Shown here: positions 56,298 to 64,000 of the stretch, in pieces | Layout of the letters: the number at the start of each line of letters is the position of its first letter | How positions within the stretch are numbered: the stretch's first letter is position 1 | NCBI RefSeq assembly: GCF_027947535.2 | Contig: NZ_JAAGKO020000029.1 | Coordinates: 40,836-104,835 of the forward strand | Direction: 5' to 3' | Length of the DNA stretch: 64,000 nt | From: Streptantibioticus silvisoli | Lineage (GTDB): Bacteria; Actinomycetota; Actinomycetes; Streptomycetales; Streptomycetaceae | Notes under the pieces: generated by a model | Told to the model about the DNA's origin: nothing | The model's database searches: none | What the model saw: only the letters and a program-made list of their open reading frames with translations | Translations under genes and position numbers: made by a program

Positions 56298-59171
56298 TCA
56301 GGACAAGGTGACGACCGTGACCGAATTCGCCGCGAACGTCAGGTTCAGCGCGTTGCCGGCGAGGGTGTAGGCACTCGTGCTGTTCTGCGGTGTCACCTGG
56401 TCGACGTTTCCGGCGTCGTTCTGGTCGGTGCGTGCGCCGCTGAGGCTGGTGATCTGAGCCGTCCCGCTCGTCGGTGTGAAACCGGTGAGCGCGATCGTGG
56501 GCGACTGGGCGCTCGCCGACTCGTTCGTCACGTTGAGGACCAGCTTGCTGCCGTTGAACTGCGCGCTCACGGCCAGCGACGGGTTATTGGTCTCCGCGTG
56601 CACGACGGTTCCCAGGTTGCCGTCGGAGAACATCCTGGTGACGTATCCGGGTGGCTGGAGCCAGCTGCGGTGGGTGTCGAAGAAGACCAGACCCTGGTTC
56701 CAGCCGTTGTCGTTCTGCCCGTCCGGTTGCAGGGCGTTGGCCGACGCGACCACGGTCACCCGGTCCCCGTACTGCTGGAGCAGCGAGATCGCCTTCGCGT
56801 TCGCCAGCGCGCGTTCCATGTTGTGCTGCCCGGAGTTGAGCTCGAAGACGTTGATGTGGTAATTGGCGTCCGGATTGTACTGGTAGAGCCAGTGGTCGAA
56901 GCTCCGCAGCGCGTCGATCGACTGCTGGACCGGCTCGGGGGCGTCGTCGGAGATGTGGAGGTCGATCGCGATCTGCGCGTTGCCGGCGACCGCGTTGCTC
57001 AGGATCGACTGGTAGGCCGACAGGGAGCCGAGCCCGCTCGTCGAGCCGGTCACGTGGTCGGGGTCGGTGATGACGTCGGTGTACCCCACGTCGGCGACCG
57101 TCACGATGATCGACGGGTCCCTCGCCCAGATCGCGTTCGCGGCGTTGTTGAACCGAGTGGCGTAGTCCGAGTCGACTTTCTCCTCGTTGCCGAACTCGAT
57201 CTGCCGGAACGCGTAGGGGGCCGGATGCCCGTCAGCGGCGCGCTGGGCACCCCAGGTGGTGCTGGTGGAGCCGGTGAGGTAGTCGGCGAAGTCGGCCATG
57301 TCCTGCGGGGACTCGTAGGAGTTGAACGTGGCGATGGCGTCGATGCCCAGCGCCTCGGCGAAGTTGAGGAAGTCCGGGATACCCCAGCCGTTCGACTCGT
57401 GCGCGTACCACCACCCGGTGTAGTCCGGCCGGTTCTCCCGCGGGCCGACCATGTTCTTCCACCGGTAGTTGGTCCACGTGCCGGGACCGAACACCCCCGG
57501 GTCCGCGCTCGAACCGCCGTAGCGGAGCACGGTGTTGTGCTGTGACTGCATCGCGTTCGCGATGTCGCCCCGGACCGGCAGCCCGGCGAACCGCCCCCAG
57601 GAACCCGGCTCCAGGTACACGTACCCGACGTTCACGGTTGCCGGGCCGGTCAGTTTGATCGTGAACCGGCCGGCCTCGTCCGTCGTGTCCGGGGTGAAGG
57701 AGAAGGAGTACTTCGTCCACCCGGTGCCGTTCACCGTCAGCGACTGCGACCCGTAGACGGTGCCGGCGCTGCTCTCGGCGGCCACCTGCACGGCGGCCGT
57801 ACCGGTGCTTCGCAGGTAGGCGTAGCCGTCGTAGGACTTGCCCGCCTGCCAGTTGATCCCCCAGCGGTTGAGGCCCATGTTGTCGACACCCACCGAGCCG
57901 GAGCCGCCGGTGAAGGTGATCTGCTGGCTCTGCGAGCCCTTGAAGGGATCGCTGGTGTCCAGGGCGAACGATCCGCTCGCCCCGCCCGAGACCGCCGTGC
58001 GCCACATGCCGCTGACCCCGGTGTCGCTCTGCGGTTCCGCGAAGCTCTCCCCGAACACCAGTTGGCTGTAGATGCCGCCGTAGATCTCGTGGTTGACGTC
58101 CTCCATGCCGACGCCGGTCATCCGCGTCGAGTTCACCGCCTGGTTGTTGATCGCGTTCACACTGATCGAGTTGCCCACCGGGACGATCGTCCAGTACTGG
58201 TCGTTCGCGCCGATGTCGTCCCAGAGCTGGGCCTGGGTGCTGTTCGCGGTGCCGGCACCCACGACGGACAGCACTCCCGTGGGACGGCGTTGGTTGGTGA
58301 ACTTGTAGTAGCCGTTCGGCTGGGCCGTGATCGTCCATGCCTGGTCGGAGGCGCTGACGTTGTCGTAGATCATGGCGATCGTGCCGTTGCCGGTGGCCCC
58401 CGATGTCAGTGACAGCAGCCGGCCGCTCTTGTTGTTGAGCAGGTGGTAGTAGCCGCCGCCGATGTCCTGGATCGTCCAGTACTGGTCCGGTGCGGTGATG
58501 TCGGAGTAGACGATGGCCGGGGAGTCGTTCGTGGTGCCCCCGCCCTGTACCGACAGCGAGGAGCCGCTGTTCTTGTTCACGATCTGGTAGAGCACGCTCG
58601 GGTCCTCGAACGTCTGCACCGGGATGATCTGCCACGACTGGTCCGCGGCGCCGATGCTGTCCCAGACCTGCACGAGGGTGTTGTTCGCCGTACCGGCGCC
58701 CACCGTGGACAGCACCGCGTCGGCCCTCTTGCGGTTCGTGATCGTCACCGTGTCCGCGGTGGCGCCCGGCGCCACCAGCCAGTCCTGATCGGGGGAGCCG
58801 TTCAGGTACTGCCAGAGGTGGACCTGGGTGCCGTTCGCCGTGGCGCCCTGGTCCAGCGACAACGCGCGTCCGCTGCGCACGTTGATGAACTTCTGGTAGC
58901 CCTGGGCCGCGTCCTGGAGGTACCAGAACTGGTCGGTGGCATTCACGTCGTCGTAGAGGATGTCGTTGTCGCCGTTGTCGGTGCCGCCCCCGAGCACGGA
59001 CAGCAACCGTCCGGACGCGGTGTTTTTGATCTTGTAGTACACGGTCGGGCTGTAACCCGTGTCGGCGTAGGCCGGCGGCGCCGCCGCCACCGTTCTGACG
59101 CCGCCGGCCAGCAGTGTGGCGCCCGCTGCGACGAGGACCTGCCTGCGCGAGAAGTTCAGGGGGGACATCAT
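56298..59171 (-). CDS. Secreted alpha-L-arabinofuranosidase (GH51-type) with ricin-type lectin domains
   Basis: 957 aa from ATG 59171 (59168 also possible). Tat-type signal: FSRRQVLVAAGATLLAGG. Two ricin-B-like lectin modules follow (about 40-180 and 185-325; repeated SGRLLS and QxW motifs such as DQFW, DQYW). Next come the family start GMEDVNHEIYGGIYSQLV, a CBM-like beta domain (about 390-520) and the barrel. The acid/base Glu is in EFGNEEK; a candidate nucleophile lies in INVFELNSG. A C-terminal beta domain ends the chain. It should cleave arabinofuranosyl side chains of plant polysaccharide outside the cell. The lectin modules may bind arabinose- or galactose-rich glycans. Confidence 0.9.
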   Translation of the reverse strand: MMSPLNFSRRQVLVAAGATLLAGGVRTVAAAPPAYADTGYSPTVYYKIKNTASGRLLSVLGGGTDNGDNDILYDDVNATDQFWYLQDAAQGYQKFINVRSGRALSLDQGATANGTQVHLWQYLNGSPDQDWLVAPGATADTVTITNRKRADAVLSTVGAGTANNTLVQVWDSIGAADQSWQIIPVQTFEDPSVLYQIVNKNSGSSLSVQGGGTTNDSPAIVYSDITAPDQYWTIQDIGGGYYHLLNNKSGRLLSLTSGATGNGTIAMIYDNVSASDQAWTITAQPNGYYKFTNQRRPTGVLSVVGAGTANSTQAQLWDDIGANDQYWTIVPVGNSISVNAINNQAVNSTRMTGVGMEDVNHEIYGGIYSQLVFGESFAEPQSDTGVSGMWRTAVSGGASGSFALDTSDPFKGSQSQQITFTGGSGSVGVDNMGLNRWGINWQAGKSYDGYAYLRSTGTAAVQVAAESSAGTVYGSQSLTVNGTGWTKYSFSFTPDTTDEAGRFTIKLTGPATVNVGYVYLEPGSWGRFAGLPVRGDIANAMQSQHNTVLRYGGSSADPGVFGPGTWTNYRWKNMVGPRENRPDYTGWWYAHESNGWGIPDFLNFAEALGIDAIATFNSYESPQDMADFADYLTGSTSTTWGAQRAADGHPAPYAFRQIEFGNEEKVDSDYATRFNNAANAIWARDPSIIVTVADVGYTDVITDPDHVTGSTSGLGSLSAYQSILSNAVAGNAQIAIDLHISDDAPEPVQQSIDALRSFDHWLYQYNPDANYHINVFELNSGQHNMERALANAKAISLLQQYGDRVTVVASANALQPDGQNDNGWNQGLVFFDTHRSWLQPPGYVTRMFSDGNLGTVVHAETNNPSLAVSAQFNGSKLVLNVTNESASAQSPTIALTGFTPTSGTAQITSLSGARTDQNDAGNVDQVTPQNSTSAYTLAGNALNLTFAANSVTVVTLS

Positions 59172-59412
59172 GACTCGCTTTCGGGGTGGGCGGTGCCGGC
59201 GTGGGGCGGTCGGGCGGACGGCCGGGGCTGGTCGACGTACCGCGGTGGCGCCTGTCCGGTCCTCAGTACGGGTCGGGGTCGAGGTCGGCCGGTGCGCGGG
59301 GCCGGTGCCGTGGCCGCCCCGCGGGAGCTCGCGCGGACCCGGCTGCTGGCACGGCTCCCCGACGGGTGCGGCGCGGTGGTTCCCGGCCGCGGCGCACAGC
59401 GGTCCGCAACGG

Positions 59413-60495
59413 TCAGCCCCCGACGATCTCGGCGACGTCGACGAAGCCACCGCCGTGCCGCAGGGAGGCCGCCGCGGCGAGCACGACCGCGAGATCGGCC
59501 GCGGCGTCGGCGAAGGTCACCAGCGGCCGGCGCCGCTCGGTGATCGCCGCCACCCAGTCGTCGACCATGAGCCGGTGGCTGTCGTAGTAGTTCTCCGGCG
59601 CGCTGATGGCGGTGCCCTGCGGCGTCCCCGGGTCGAAGAGGCGGGCGTGGCCGAGGTCGGCCTCGTAGCTGACGCGCACGTCGATACGGGCCTTCGAACC
59701 GAAGACCGTGGCTTCGGCCTCGTCGGCCAGGGCGGCGGCACCCCAGGAGTACACGCAGTGGCCGACGAGCCCGGAGGCGAACCGGACGGTGAGCAGGACG
59801 GTTTCCACCGCACCGTCCCCGGCGTCCTCGGGCGCGGTGCTGTGCTGGGCGGCCACCGCGCTGATCCGTCCGCCGAGCCGGCGCAGCAGCGACGTGTGGT
59901 GGGTGCCCTGGTCCAGCATGATCCCGGAGGACGGTCCCGCGCCGGTGCGCCAGCCGTCGCGGAGCCAGGCGCCGCCCAGGGTGTAGGCGCGGGTGGTGCG
60001 CAGCGCCCGGACCGTACCGGCCCGCCCGGCCGCGATGGCGTGGCGCGCGGCCCGGACCGCCGACAGGTGCGGGTAGTTCTCCGCGACCGCCGCCACCGCG
60101 CCACTGTCCTGACTGGCGGCGACCATGCGGACGGCGTCGGCGGCCGACGTGGCCAGGGGCTTTTCCACCAGGACGTGCCGGCCGGCGGCCAGTACCTCCA
60201 CGGCGGCGTCGGCGTGCAGGTGGTGCGGCAGGCGCTGGTCGACGGCGTCGAACGCGACTCCGGCGGCCAGCACTTCGGCGAGGGAGGCGAAGGCCGGTAC
60301 GCCCAGCAGGTCGCCGACGGCGCCGGCCCGGTCGGCGTGCGGGTCGACGGCTGCCACGAGGCGATAGCGGCCGCCGGTCGGCTGTGCGTAGACCCGGGAG
60401 GCCACCTCCCAGCCGATCGCTCCGCAGCCGACCAGAACGATCCGCACGGTCGCGGGACCGGCCTGGTCCGATGGCACGGCGGATGCGGTGTTCAC
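59413..60495 (-). CDS. Gfo/Idh/MocA family oxidoreductase
   Basis: 360 aa from the GTG at 60495 with AAAGGA upstream; the frame is open further but the extension is low-complexity. N-terminal Rossmann motif VGCGAIGWEVASR, the EKP motif LVEKPLA, and a C-terminal alpha/beta domain with GIMLDQGTHHTSLLRRLGG. NAD(P)-dependent sugar or inositol dehydrogenase. Lying among glycoside hydrolases, it may process released pentoses or other sugars. Confidence 0.92.
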   Translation of the reverse strand: MNTASAVPSDQAGPATVRIVLVGCGAIGWEVASRVYAQPTGGRYRLVAAVDPHADRAGAVGDLLGVPAFASLAEVLAAGVAFDAVDQRLPHHLHADAAVEVLAAGRHVLVEKPLATSAADAVRMVAASQDSGAVAAVAENYPHLSAVRAARHAIAAGRAGTVRALRTTRAYTLGGAWLRDGWRTGAGPSSGIMLDQGTHHTSLLRRLGGRISAVAAQHSTAPEDAGDGAVETVLLTVRFASGLVGHCVYSWGAAALADEAEATVFGSKARIDVRVSYEADLGHARLFDPGTPQGTAISAPENYYDSHRLMVDDWVAAITERRRPLVTFADAAADLAVVLAAAASLRHGGGFVDVAEIVGG

Positions 60496-60582
60496 AGGTT
60501 GAACGTCCTTTGTCTTGTGCGCCGGGGATGCGGGGGTCACCGGGGGAGTCTTCCAGGAGACGCCGGGGGCCCGGCCGTTGTT

Positions 60583-60600
60583 GGCGACTTGTTTGTCGCC
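60583..60600. promoter_or_regulatory. Inverted repeat GGCGAC-n6-GTCGCC upstream of oxidoreductase
   Basis: Perfect 6-bp arms around a T-rich loop, about 90 bp upstream of the Gfo/Idh/MocA start. Could be an operator for a sugar-responsive repressor or a leader hairpin. Confidence 0.45.
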
Positions 60601-60778
60601 GGCCCGTGCCGCACCCCGCGGTCCAGCGCTCGGCACCGCCGCCGGCCGCCCCGCCGCACGGGGACGATGGCGGAGCGCCCGCCGCCCCGGTCCTGCGTGA
60701 CGGCGCGGCGACGCGACGAAACGGTGCACCGGAGGCGTCACCACTTCCGCAGGAGCGGTGGTGCGGCCGGCGCCGCGG

Positions 60779-60807
60779 GACGCGGCCGAAGTGATTCCGG
60801 CCGCGTC
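60779..60807 (-). terminator. Terminator-like hairpin downstream of GH6 gene
   Basis: GACGCGGCCG-AAGTGATTC-CGGCCGCGTC, perfect 10-bp arms, 9-base loop, about 135 bp after the minus-strand GH6 stop. Confidence 0.6.
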
Positions 60808-60940
60808 CCGGGCCTTGACCGTGGGGTGCGCCGTGCCCGCCGTCAGACCGCTGTCCGGGGAGGCATTCCGGGCCGGGGTGACGCCGGTGCCGGTGCTGGC
60901 GCCGGCCCGCGGTGTGGCCGGGGCGGGCGGCGCCGTGCTG

Positions 60941-62359
60941 TCACCGCTCGGTCGCGCTGCCGGTGTCCGTGGAGCCGACGGCCGGGTAGGCGTTCTGCAC
61001 CAGCTGCTGGAACTCGGCGCCGAACCACTGCCCCGCCGGAACGTCGTAGCCCGGAATGGCGTCGGTGGGGTAGGTGTTGGTGCCGTCGGTCTGCGTACCG
61101 GCCGGGTCGCAGTGCGGGTCGCCGTGCGCGTTCGTACCGCTGGGGTAGTCGCCGTCGGACTCACCCGGCGGCTTGATCCACACGAAGCCGATGATGTGGC
61201 TGTCGGCACCGTACGGCTGCGCCTGCGGCGGCGCGCCCAGGCCCGCGCCGTTGATGTTGCACCAGTCGCCGCGGAACGGCCGCTGGTCGATCTTGTTCGC
61301 CTGCACGTAGGCGTTGACCGTGGTGGGGCTGGAGTCGAGCTGGGTGGGCCGGCCGGCGCCTCCCCAGCCGTCGCGCGAGGTGTCGATCAGGAACCCGATG
61401 CGCGCGGGGAAGCCGGACTGCACGAGCGCCGCGTACATGGCGTTGTCGTAGTCGTACTCGTCGAACATCGGGTTGTACTGGTAGAAGTCGGCCGACTCCA
61501 CCTGGTTCCCGCCGACGTTCAGAGTGGGATCGGTGAGGAAGGGCTCCTGGACGGGTGTGTAGTTGGCGGTGTCGCTGATGAACCCGTCGACGGAGGCGTA
61601 GCCGGCCGTCGTCGCGCCCACCACCTTGGCGAACTCCTGCGCCGCCGGCCCCAGGTTGCTCGACCAGCCGAGCCACCCGGAGTGACCCGCGTCCAGGTAG
61701 GTGTAGACGTTGGGAACGGCGTGCAGCGCGTTCAGCGCGTACTCCACGCCCTGCTCGTACAGCGGGGCGGCCGTGGCGCAGGCCGGCTTGCTGGTGTTGG
61801 TGACGGCGTTGGGCAGCGAGTCCGGTTCGACGATCGTGGAGATCCGCAGGTCGGCGTACGCGCTGTCGCCGAGGATCGACGCGATCGGGTCGATGTAGTC
61901 GGACTCGTAGGAGCTCAGGCCGGCGGCGGTGGCCGGCAGTTCGCCGTTGGAGGCGAGCGCGGCGCAGTCACGGCCGGGCAGGTCGTAGATGACCACCTCG
62001 ACCAGCACGGGCTGCGACGACGTCGCGGCCTGCGCCTCGGCCTTGTCGAGCTGCGCCTTCAGGCCCAGGCGCCCGCCGTCGCCCGCGATGGCGCCGATGT
62101 GGTCCATCCAGATGGCGGTCTGGTAGCCGGCCACCTGCTTCTCCGCCGCGCCCAGCGTGCCGCCGTCGGCGTCGGCCTGCGCGGTGACCTCGGCGGTGTA
62201 GTCGGGGTTGAGGTAGGGGGCGGCGCCGACGTACGGGTCGGCCACGTGGCCGGTGTCGGCGTGCGCGGCCGGAGCCGCGGCGATCGGGACGAGCGCCGCC
62301 GCGCCGAGGGCCGCGGCGACAGCGCCGGCTCTCAACCTGGCGAGGGTGGACTGGAACAC
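60941..62359 (-). CDS. Secreted GH6 cellulase (cellobiohydrolase/endoglucanase)
   Basis: 472 aa, GTG with GAGGAAG upstream. Sec signal peptide 1-34 (AHA-D). Catalytic domain only: YDLPGRDCAALASNGE with Asp131 (equivalent of T. reesei Cel6A Asp175), VEPDSLPN with Asp180 (equivalent of Asp221, the proton donor), YLDAGHSGWLGW, DGFISDTANY and FVWIKPPGESDG. Inverting beta-1,4-glucanase. No cellulose-binding module is seen, unlike many Streptomyces GH6 enzymes. Follows GH5 cellulase on the same strand and may be co-regulated. Confidence 0.94.
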   Translation of the reverse strand: MFQSTLARLRAGAVAAALGAAALVPIAAAPAAHADTGHVADPYVGAAPYLNPDYTAEVTAQADADGGTLGAAEKQVAGYQTAIWMDHIGAIAGDGGRLGLKAQLDKAEAQAATSSQPVLVEVVIYDLPGRDCAALASNGELPATAAGLSSYESDYIDPIASILGDSAYADLRISTIVEPDSLPNAVTNTSKPACATAAPLYEQGVEYALNALHAVPNVYTYLDAGHSGWLGWSSNLGPAAQEFAKVVGATTAGYASVDGFISDTANYTPVQEPFLTDPTLNVGGNQVESADFYQYNPMFDEYDYDNAMYAALVQSGFPARIGFLIDTSRDGWGGAGRPTQLDSSPTTVNAYVQANKIDQRPFRGDWCNINGAGLGAPPQAQPYGADSHIIGFVWIKPPGESDGDYPSGTNAHGDPHCDPAGTQTDGTNTYPTDAIPGYDVPAGQWFGAEFQQLVQNAYPAVGSTDTGSATER

Positions 62360-62450
62360 GGGTGCTTCCTCTCGTGGGGGTGTGCCGGACGGCGTGCGGT
62401 GGTGCGGTGCGCCGCGCCGGACGGCCCGTCGGGGTGGTGCGGGGACGGGC

Positions 62451-62470
62451 CCGTCCGGCGCGACGGACGG
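62451..62470 (-). terminator. Hairpin right after the GH5 stop
   Basis: CCGTCCG-GCGCGA-CGGACGG, 7-bp arms, immediately downstream of the minus-strand GH5 gene, separating it from the GH6 gene. Confidence 0.55.
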
Positions 62471-62471
62471 C

Positions 62472-63803
62472 TCAGGGGGTGCGGGCGGAGCCGTGGCGCG
62501 GGAATCCGGCCGGTGCGGTGGCGCCGCCCAGCGGGAACTCCAGGGCCGCCAGGGCCGACTGCTTGGCCGCCAGGGCCGGGGCGAGGTCGTACTGGCTGTC
62601 GAGCAGACCGTAGGAGTCCTCGCCGTTGAGGGCCCAGTAGGTCCAGCTCAGCTGGTTGGAGCCGATGTAGCCGAGCAGGTCGGAGAACCACTGGCCCTGG
62701 GAGCCGGGCGTGGTGTCCGAGACGTCGGCGGCGGTGTTACCGGTGCCGAACTCCCCGACCCAGACCGGGGCGATGCCCTGCTGGGCGATGTAGCCCCAGT
62801 GCTTGGTCCACACGGCGTCGAGCGAGGCCGCCGTGGTGGTGGAGTTGAACCAGGTCTGCTGGAACTCCTGCGGACCGTAGTCGTGGGCGGAGTAGACGAC
62901 GTGGCCGGGCGAGGAGAGCGTGACGGGCGCGGTGGCGACGCCGTCGAGGTTGCCGCCCCACCAGTCCGTGGAGTAGCCGCCGGAGACCGAGGCGTCGGGG
63001 TAGTTGCTGATCCCCTCGACGAAGACCAGCGCCCCGGGATCGTCCGCGACGACCTCGTTGCCGGCCGTGGTCGCCGCCAGCCGCCAGTCGGTGGCCGGGT
63101 CACCGGTTCCCCAGGTGGCGCCCTGGGCGTAGGTCGCGCCGGCCGGTGTGTGCGGTTCGTTGCGCAGGTCGAAGCCGATGACCGTGGGGTTGCCGGCGTA
63201 CCGCTGGGCGACGGTGTCCCAGTCCTTGAGCCAACTCGTCTGCGGGTACTGGTCGGTGTACCACAGGCCGTTCTGCTCGGCGCTGTTGCCCGCCTCGGAG
63301 CGGTGGTTGTCCAGGATGATCTTCAGGCCGTCGCTGCCGGCGTAGTCGATGATCTTGTCGAGGATCTGCAGGGAGTCGAGACCCTTCAGATCGGTGTTCA
63401 CCGGTCCCGACTGGCCGTAGAAGCCGACCGCGCTGGGCACGATGGGCGACTCGACGACCTGGTCGGACAGCGGGATGCGGATGGTGTTGTAGCCGAGCTG
63501 GGCGATGTCGTCGATGACCGACTTGTAGTCGGTGTTCCACAGGCCGTGGACCACCTCGTCCGTCGTCTCGAAGCCGTACCAGTTGATGCCGGCGATCCTG
63601 ACCGGGTTGCCGGCCGCGTCGAGGATCGTGCTGCCGGAGGTGTGCCAGTAGCCGTCGCCGGTGCCCGCGTCGGCCACCGGTGCCCGGGGCAGGCGGACCG
63701 CGGCCGCCGCGGGAGCGGCGGCGGGGCCGGCGAGGCCGATGGCGGCGAGGGCGGACACCACGATCGCGAGAAGTGGCCGCACGTGCCGTGGGAGCGCTTC
63801 CAT
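62472..63803 (-). CDS. Secreted GH5 cellulase
   Basis: 443 aa, ATG with GGAAGG upstream. Signal peptide about 1-35. (Beta/alpha)8 barrel: INWYGFET, LGYNTIRIPLSD, ILDNHRSE, acid/base Glu216 in DLRNEPH, VYSAHDYG, nucleophile Glu351 in WVGEFGTG, WTYWALNGED. Retaining endo-beta-1,4-glucanase (GH5_1-like). The catalytic domain is not followed by a carbohydrate-binding module. A CebR-type box overlaps its start codon. Confidence 0.94.
   Translation of the reverse strand: MEALPRHVRPLLAIVVSALAAIGLAGPAAAPAAAAVRLPRAPVADAGTGDGYWHTSGSTILDAAGNPVRIAGINWYGFETTDEVVHGLWNTDYKSVIDDIAQLGYNTIRIPLSDQVVESPIVPSAVGFYGQSGPVNTDLKGLDSLQILDKIIDYAGSDGLKIILDNHRSEAGNSAEQNGLWYTDQYPQTSWLKDWDTVAQRYAGNPTVIGFDLRNEPHTPAGATYAQGATWGTGDPATDWRLAATTAGNEVVADDPGALVFVEGISNYPDASVSGGYSTDWWGGNLDGVATAPVTLSSPGHVVYSAHDYGPQEFQQTWFNSTTTAASLDAVWTKHWGYIAQQGIAPVWVGEFGTGNTAADVSDTTPGSQGQWFSDLLGYIGSNQLSWTYWALNGEDSYGLLDSQYDLAPALAAKQSALAALEFPLGGATAPAGFPRHGSARTP
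63789..63802. promoter_or_regulatory. CebR-type operator overlapping GH5 start
   Basis: TGGGAGCGCTTCCA differs at one position from the CebR palindrome TGGGAGCGCTCCCA known from cellulose-utilisation genes of Streptomyces. It covers the ATG and the first codons (M-E-A-L-P). Bound repressor would block the start of the gene and be released by cello-oligosaccharides. Confidence 0.75.
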
Positions 63804-63859
63804 ATCCGTGCCTTCCGTAGGGGGTGGGCGAAAGGTTGGACGGTGACCCGGGCGGCCTC

Positions 63860-63891
63860 GGCGCCGCGGAACCGGACGGTTCCGCGGCGCC
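63860..63891. terminator. Long perfect hairpin
   Basis: GGCGCCGCGGAACCG-GA-CGGTTCCGCGGCGCC, perfect 15-bp arms and 2-base loop. Upstream of GH5, so probably the terminator of a gene lying right of the window reading left, or of a convergent unit. Confidence 0.6.
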
Positions 63892-63924
63892 TGGGTGCCG
63901 TGCCGCCCCGGGTGGGGGGAAAGC

Positions 63925-64000
63925 GGCGCGCCGCCGGACGGCGCGCCCGCGGCCGTCCCCGCCGGACCCGTGCGGCCGGTCCTCCGCCGAGGCGGAGGAC
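63925..64000. terminator. Two further hairpins at the right edge
   Basis: GCGCGCCG-CCGGA-CGGCGCGC near 63927-63947 and GTCCTCCGCC-GA-GGCGGAGGAC at 63979-64000. The second ends exactly at the window edge and may be longer. Three hairpins within 140 bp suggest strong insulation of the cellulase genes. Confidence 0.5.

Larger units (their letters stand above)
60496..60940. other. Intergenic stretch with two hairpins
   Basis: About 445 bp between the oxidoreductase start and the cellulase stop, on the minus strand. It contains the GGCGAC-TTGTTT-GTCGCC inverted repeat near the oxidoreductase start and a terminator-like hairpin near 60790. No gene seen. Confidence 0.5.

Noticed and set aside
1..64000. 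tRNA or rRNA genes
   Set aside because: No stretch with rRNA-like conserved cores or a cloverleaf with T-loop GTTCGAATC-type sequence was recognised by eye; a tRNA scan was not possible.
1..64000. Insertion sequences or transposases
   Set aside because: No DDE/HUH transposase or integrase motif was found among readable frames, although several gene remnants suggest past rearrangement.

Overview
The window is very GC-rich, third-position-G/C-biased DNA. It uses many GTG starts, ATGA/GTGA start-stop overlaps and Streptomyces-type families (RsbU-like phosphatases with STAS proteins, many TetR regulators, P450s, secreted cellulases). This points to a Streptomyces or close relative (Streptomycetaceae), most likely chromosomal-arm or accessory DNA. 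No rRNA, tRNA or CRISPR array was seen. All function calls are by eye from motifs and family knowledge; no search was run.

Layout. 0-12 kb: an unrecognised gene at the left edge, a NACHT ATPase with a long glycine/leucine membrane tail, and a four-gene FtsX/MacB-type ABC operon (two permeases, two ATPases). 12-19 kb: a P450 with a membrane protein, a non-coding block with 65-bp and 132-bp tandem repeats, a secreted-protein pair, an MFS remnant and a large secreted choice-of-anchor-like protein. 19-26 kb: a partner-switching signalling block. It has an RsbU-type phosphatase with an anti-anti-sigma protein on the minus strand, and divergently a 1390-aa hybrid kinase/receiver/phosphatase/anti-sigma-kinase-like protein followed by a second STAS protein. 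26-36 kb: a run of small redox enzymes, several paired with a TetR regulator and recognisable palindromic operators, plus gene debris. 36-46 kb: a methyltransferase, a broken S9 peptidase, a VOC protein, an XRE regulator, a P-loop kinase-like protein, and a second signalling pair (methanogen-output-domain protein plus PAS-GAF-PP2C phosphatase).

48-55.5 kb is the most interesting part: a compact, apparently co-transcribed biosynthetic set. It holds an MFS exporter, an MbtH-adenylation-carrier NRPS protein, a type II thioesterase, a cytochrome P450 whose C-terminus is a uracil-phosphoribosyltransferase-like domain, and an HD phosphohydrolase of the 5'-nucleotidase type. The first three enzyme functions match the order NikP1-NikP2-NikQ of nikkomycin biosynthesis (load an amino acid on a carrier, beta-hydroxylate it, release it), and the fused domain matches the role of NikR. 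I infer a miniature pathway that builds a heterocyclic base from a beta-hydroxylated amino acid, ribosylates it with PRPP, dephosphorylates the nucleotide and exports the nucleoside. The P450-PRTase fusion is the strongest candidate for something undescribed. Next to it lies a second P450 gutted by an in-frame internal deletion.

56-64 kb: a minus-strand plant-polysaccharide block (GH51-type arabinofuranosidase with ricin-type lectin repeats, Gfo/Idh/MocA oxidoreductase, GH6 cellulase, GH5 cellulase). The GH5 start codon lies inside a near-perfect CebR-type box.
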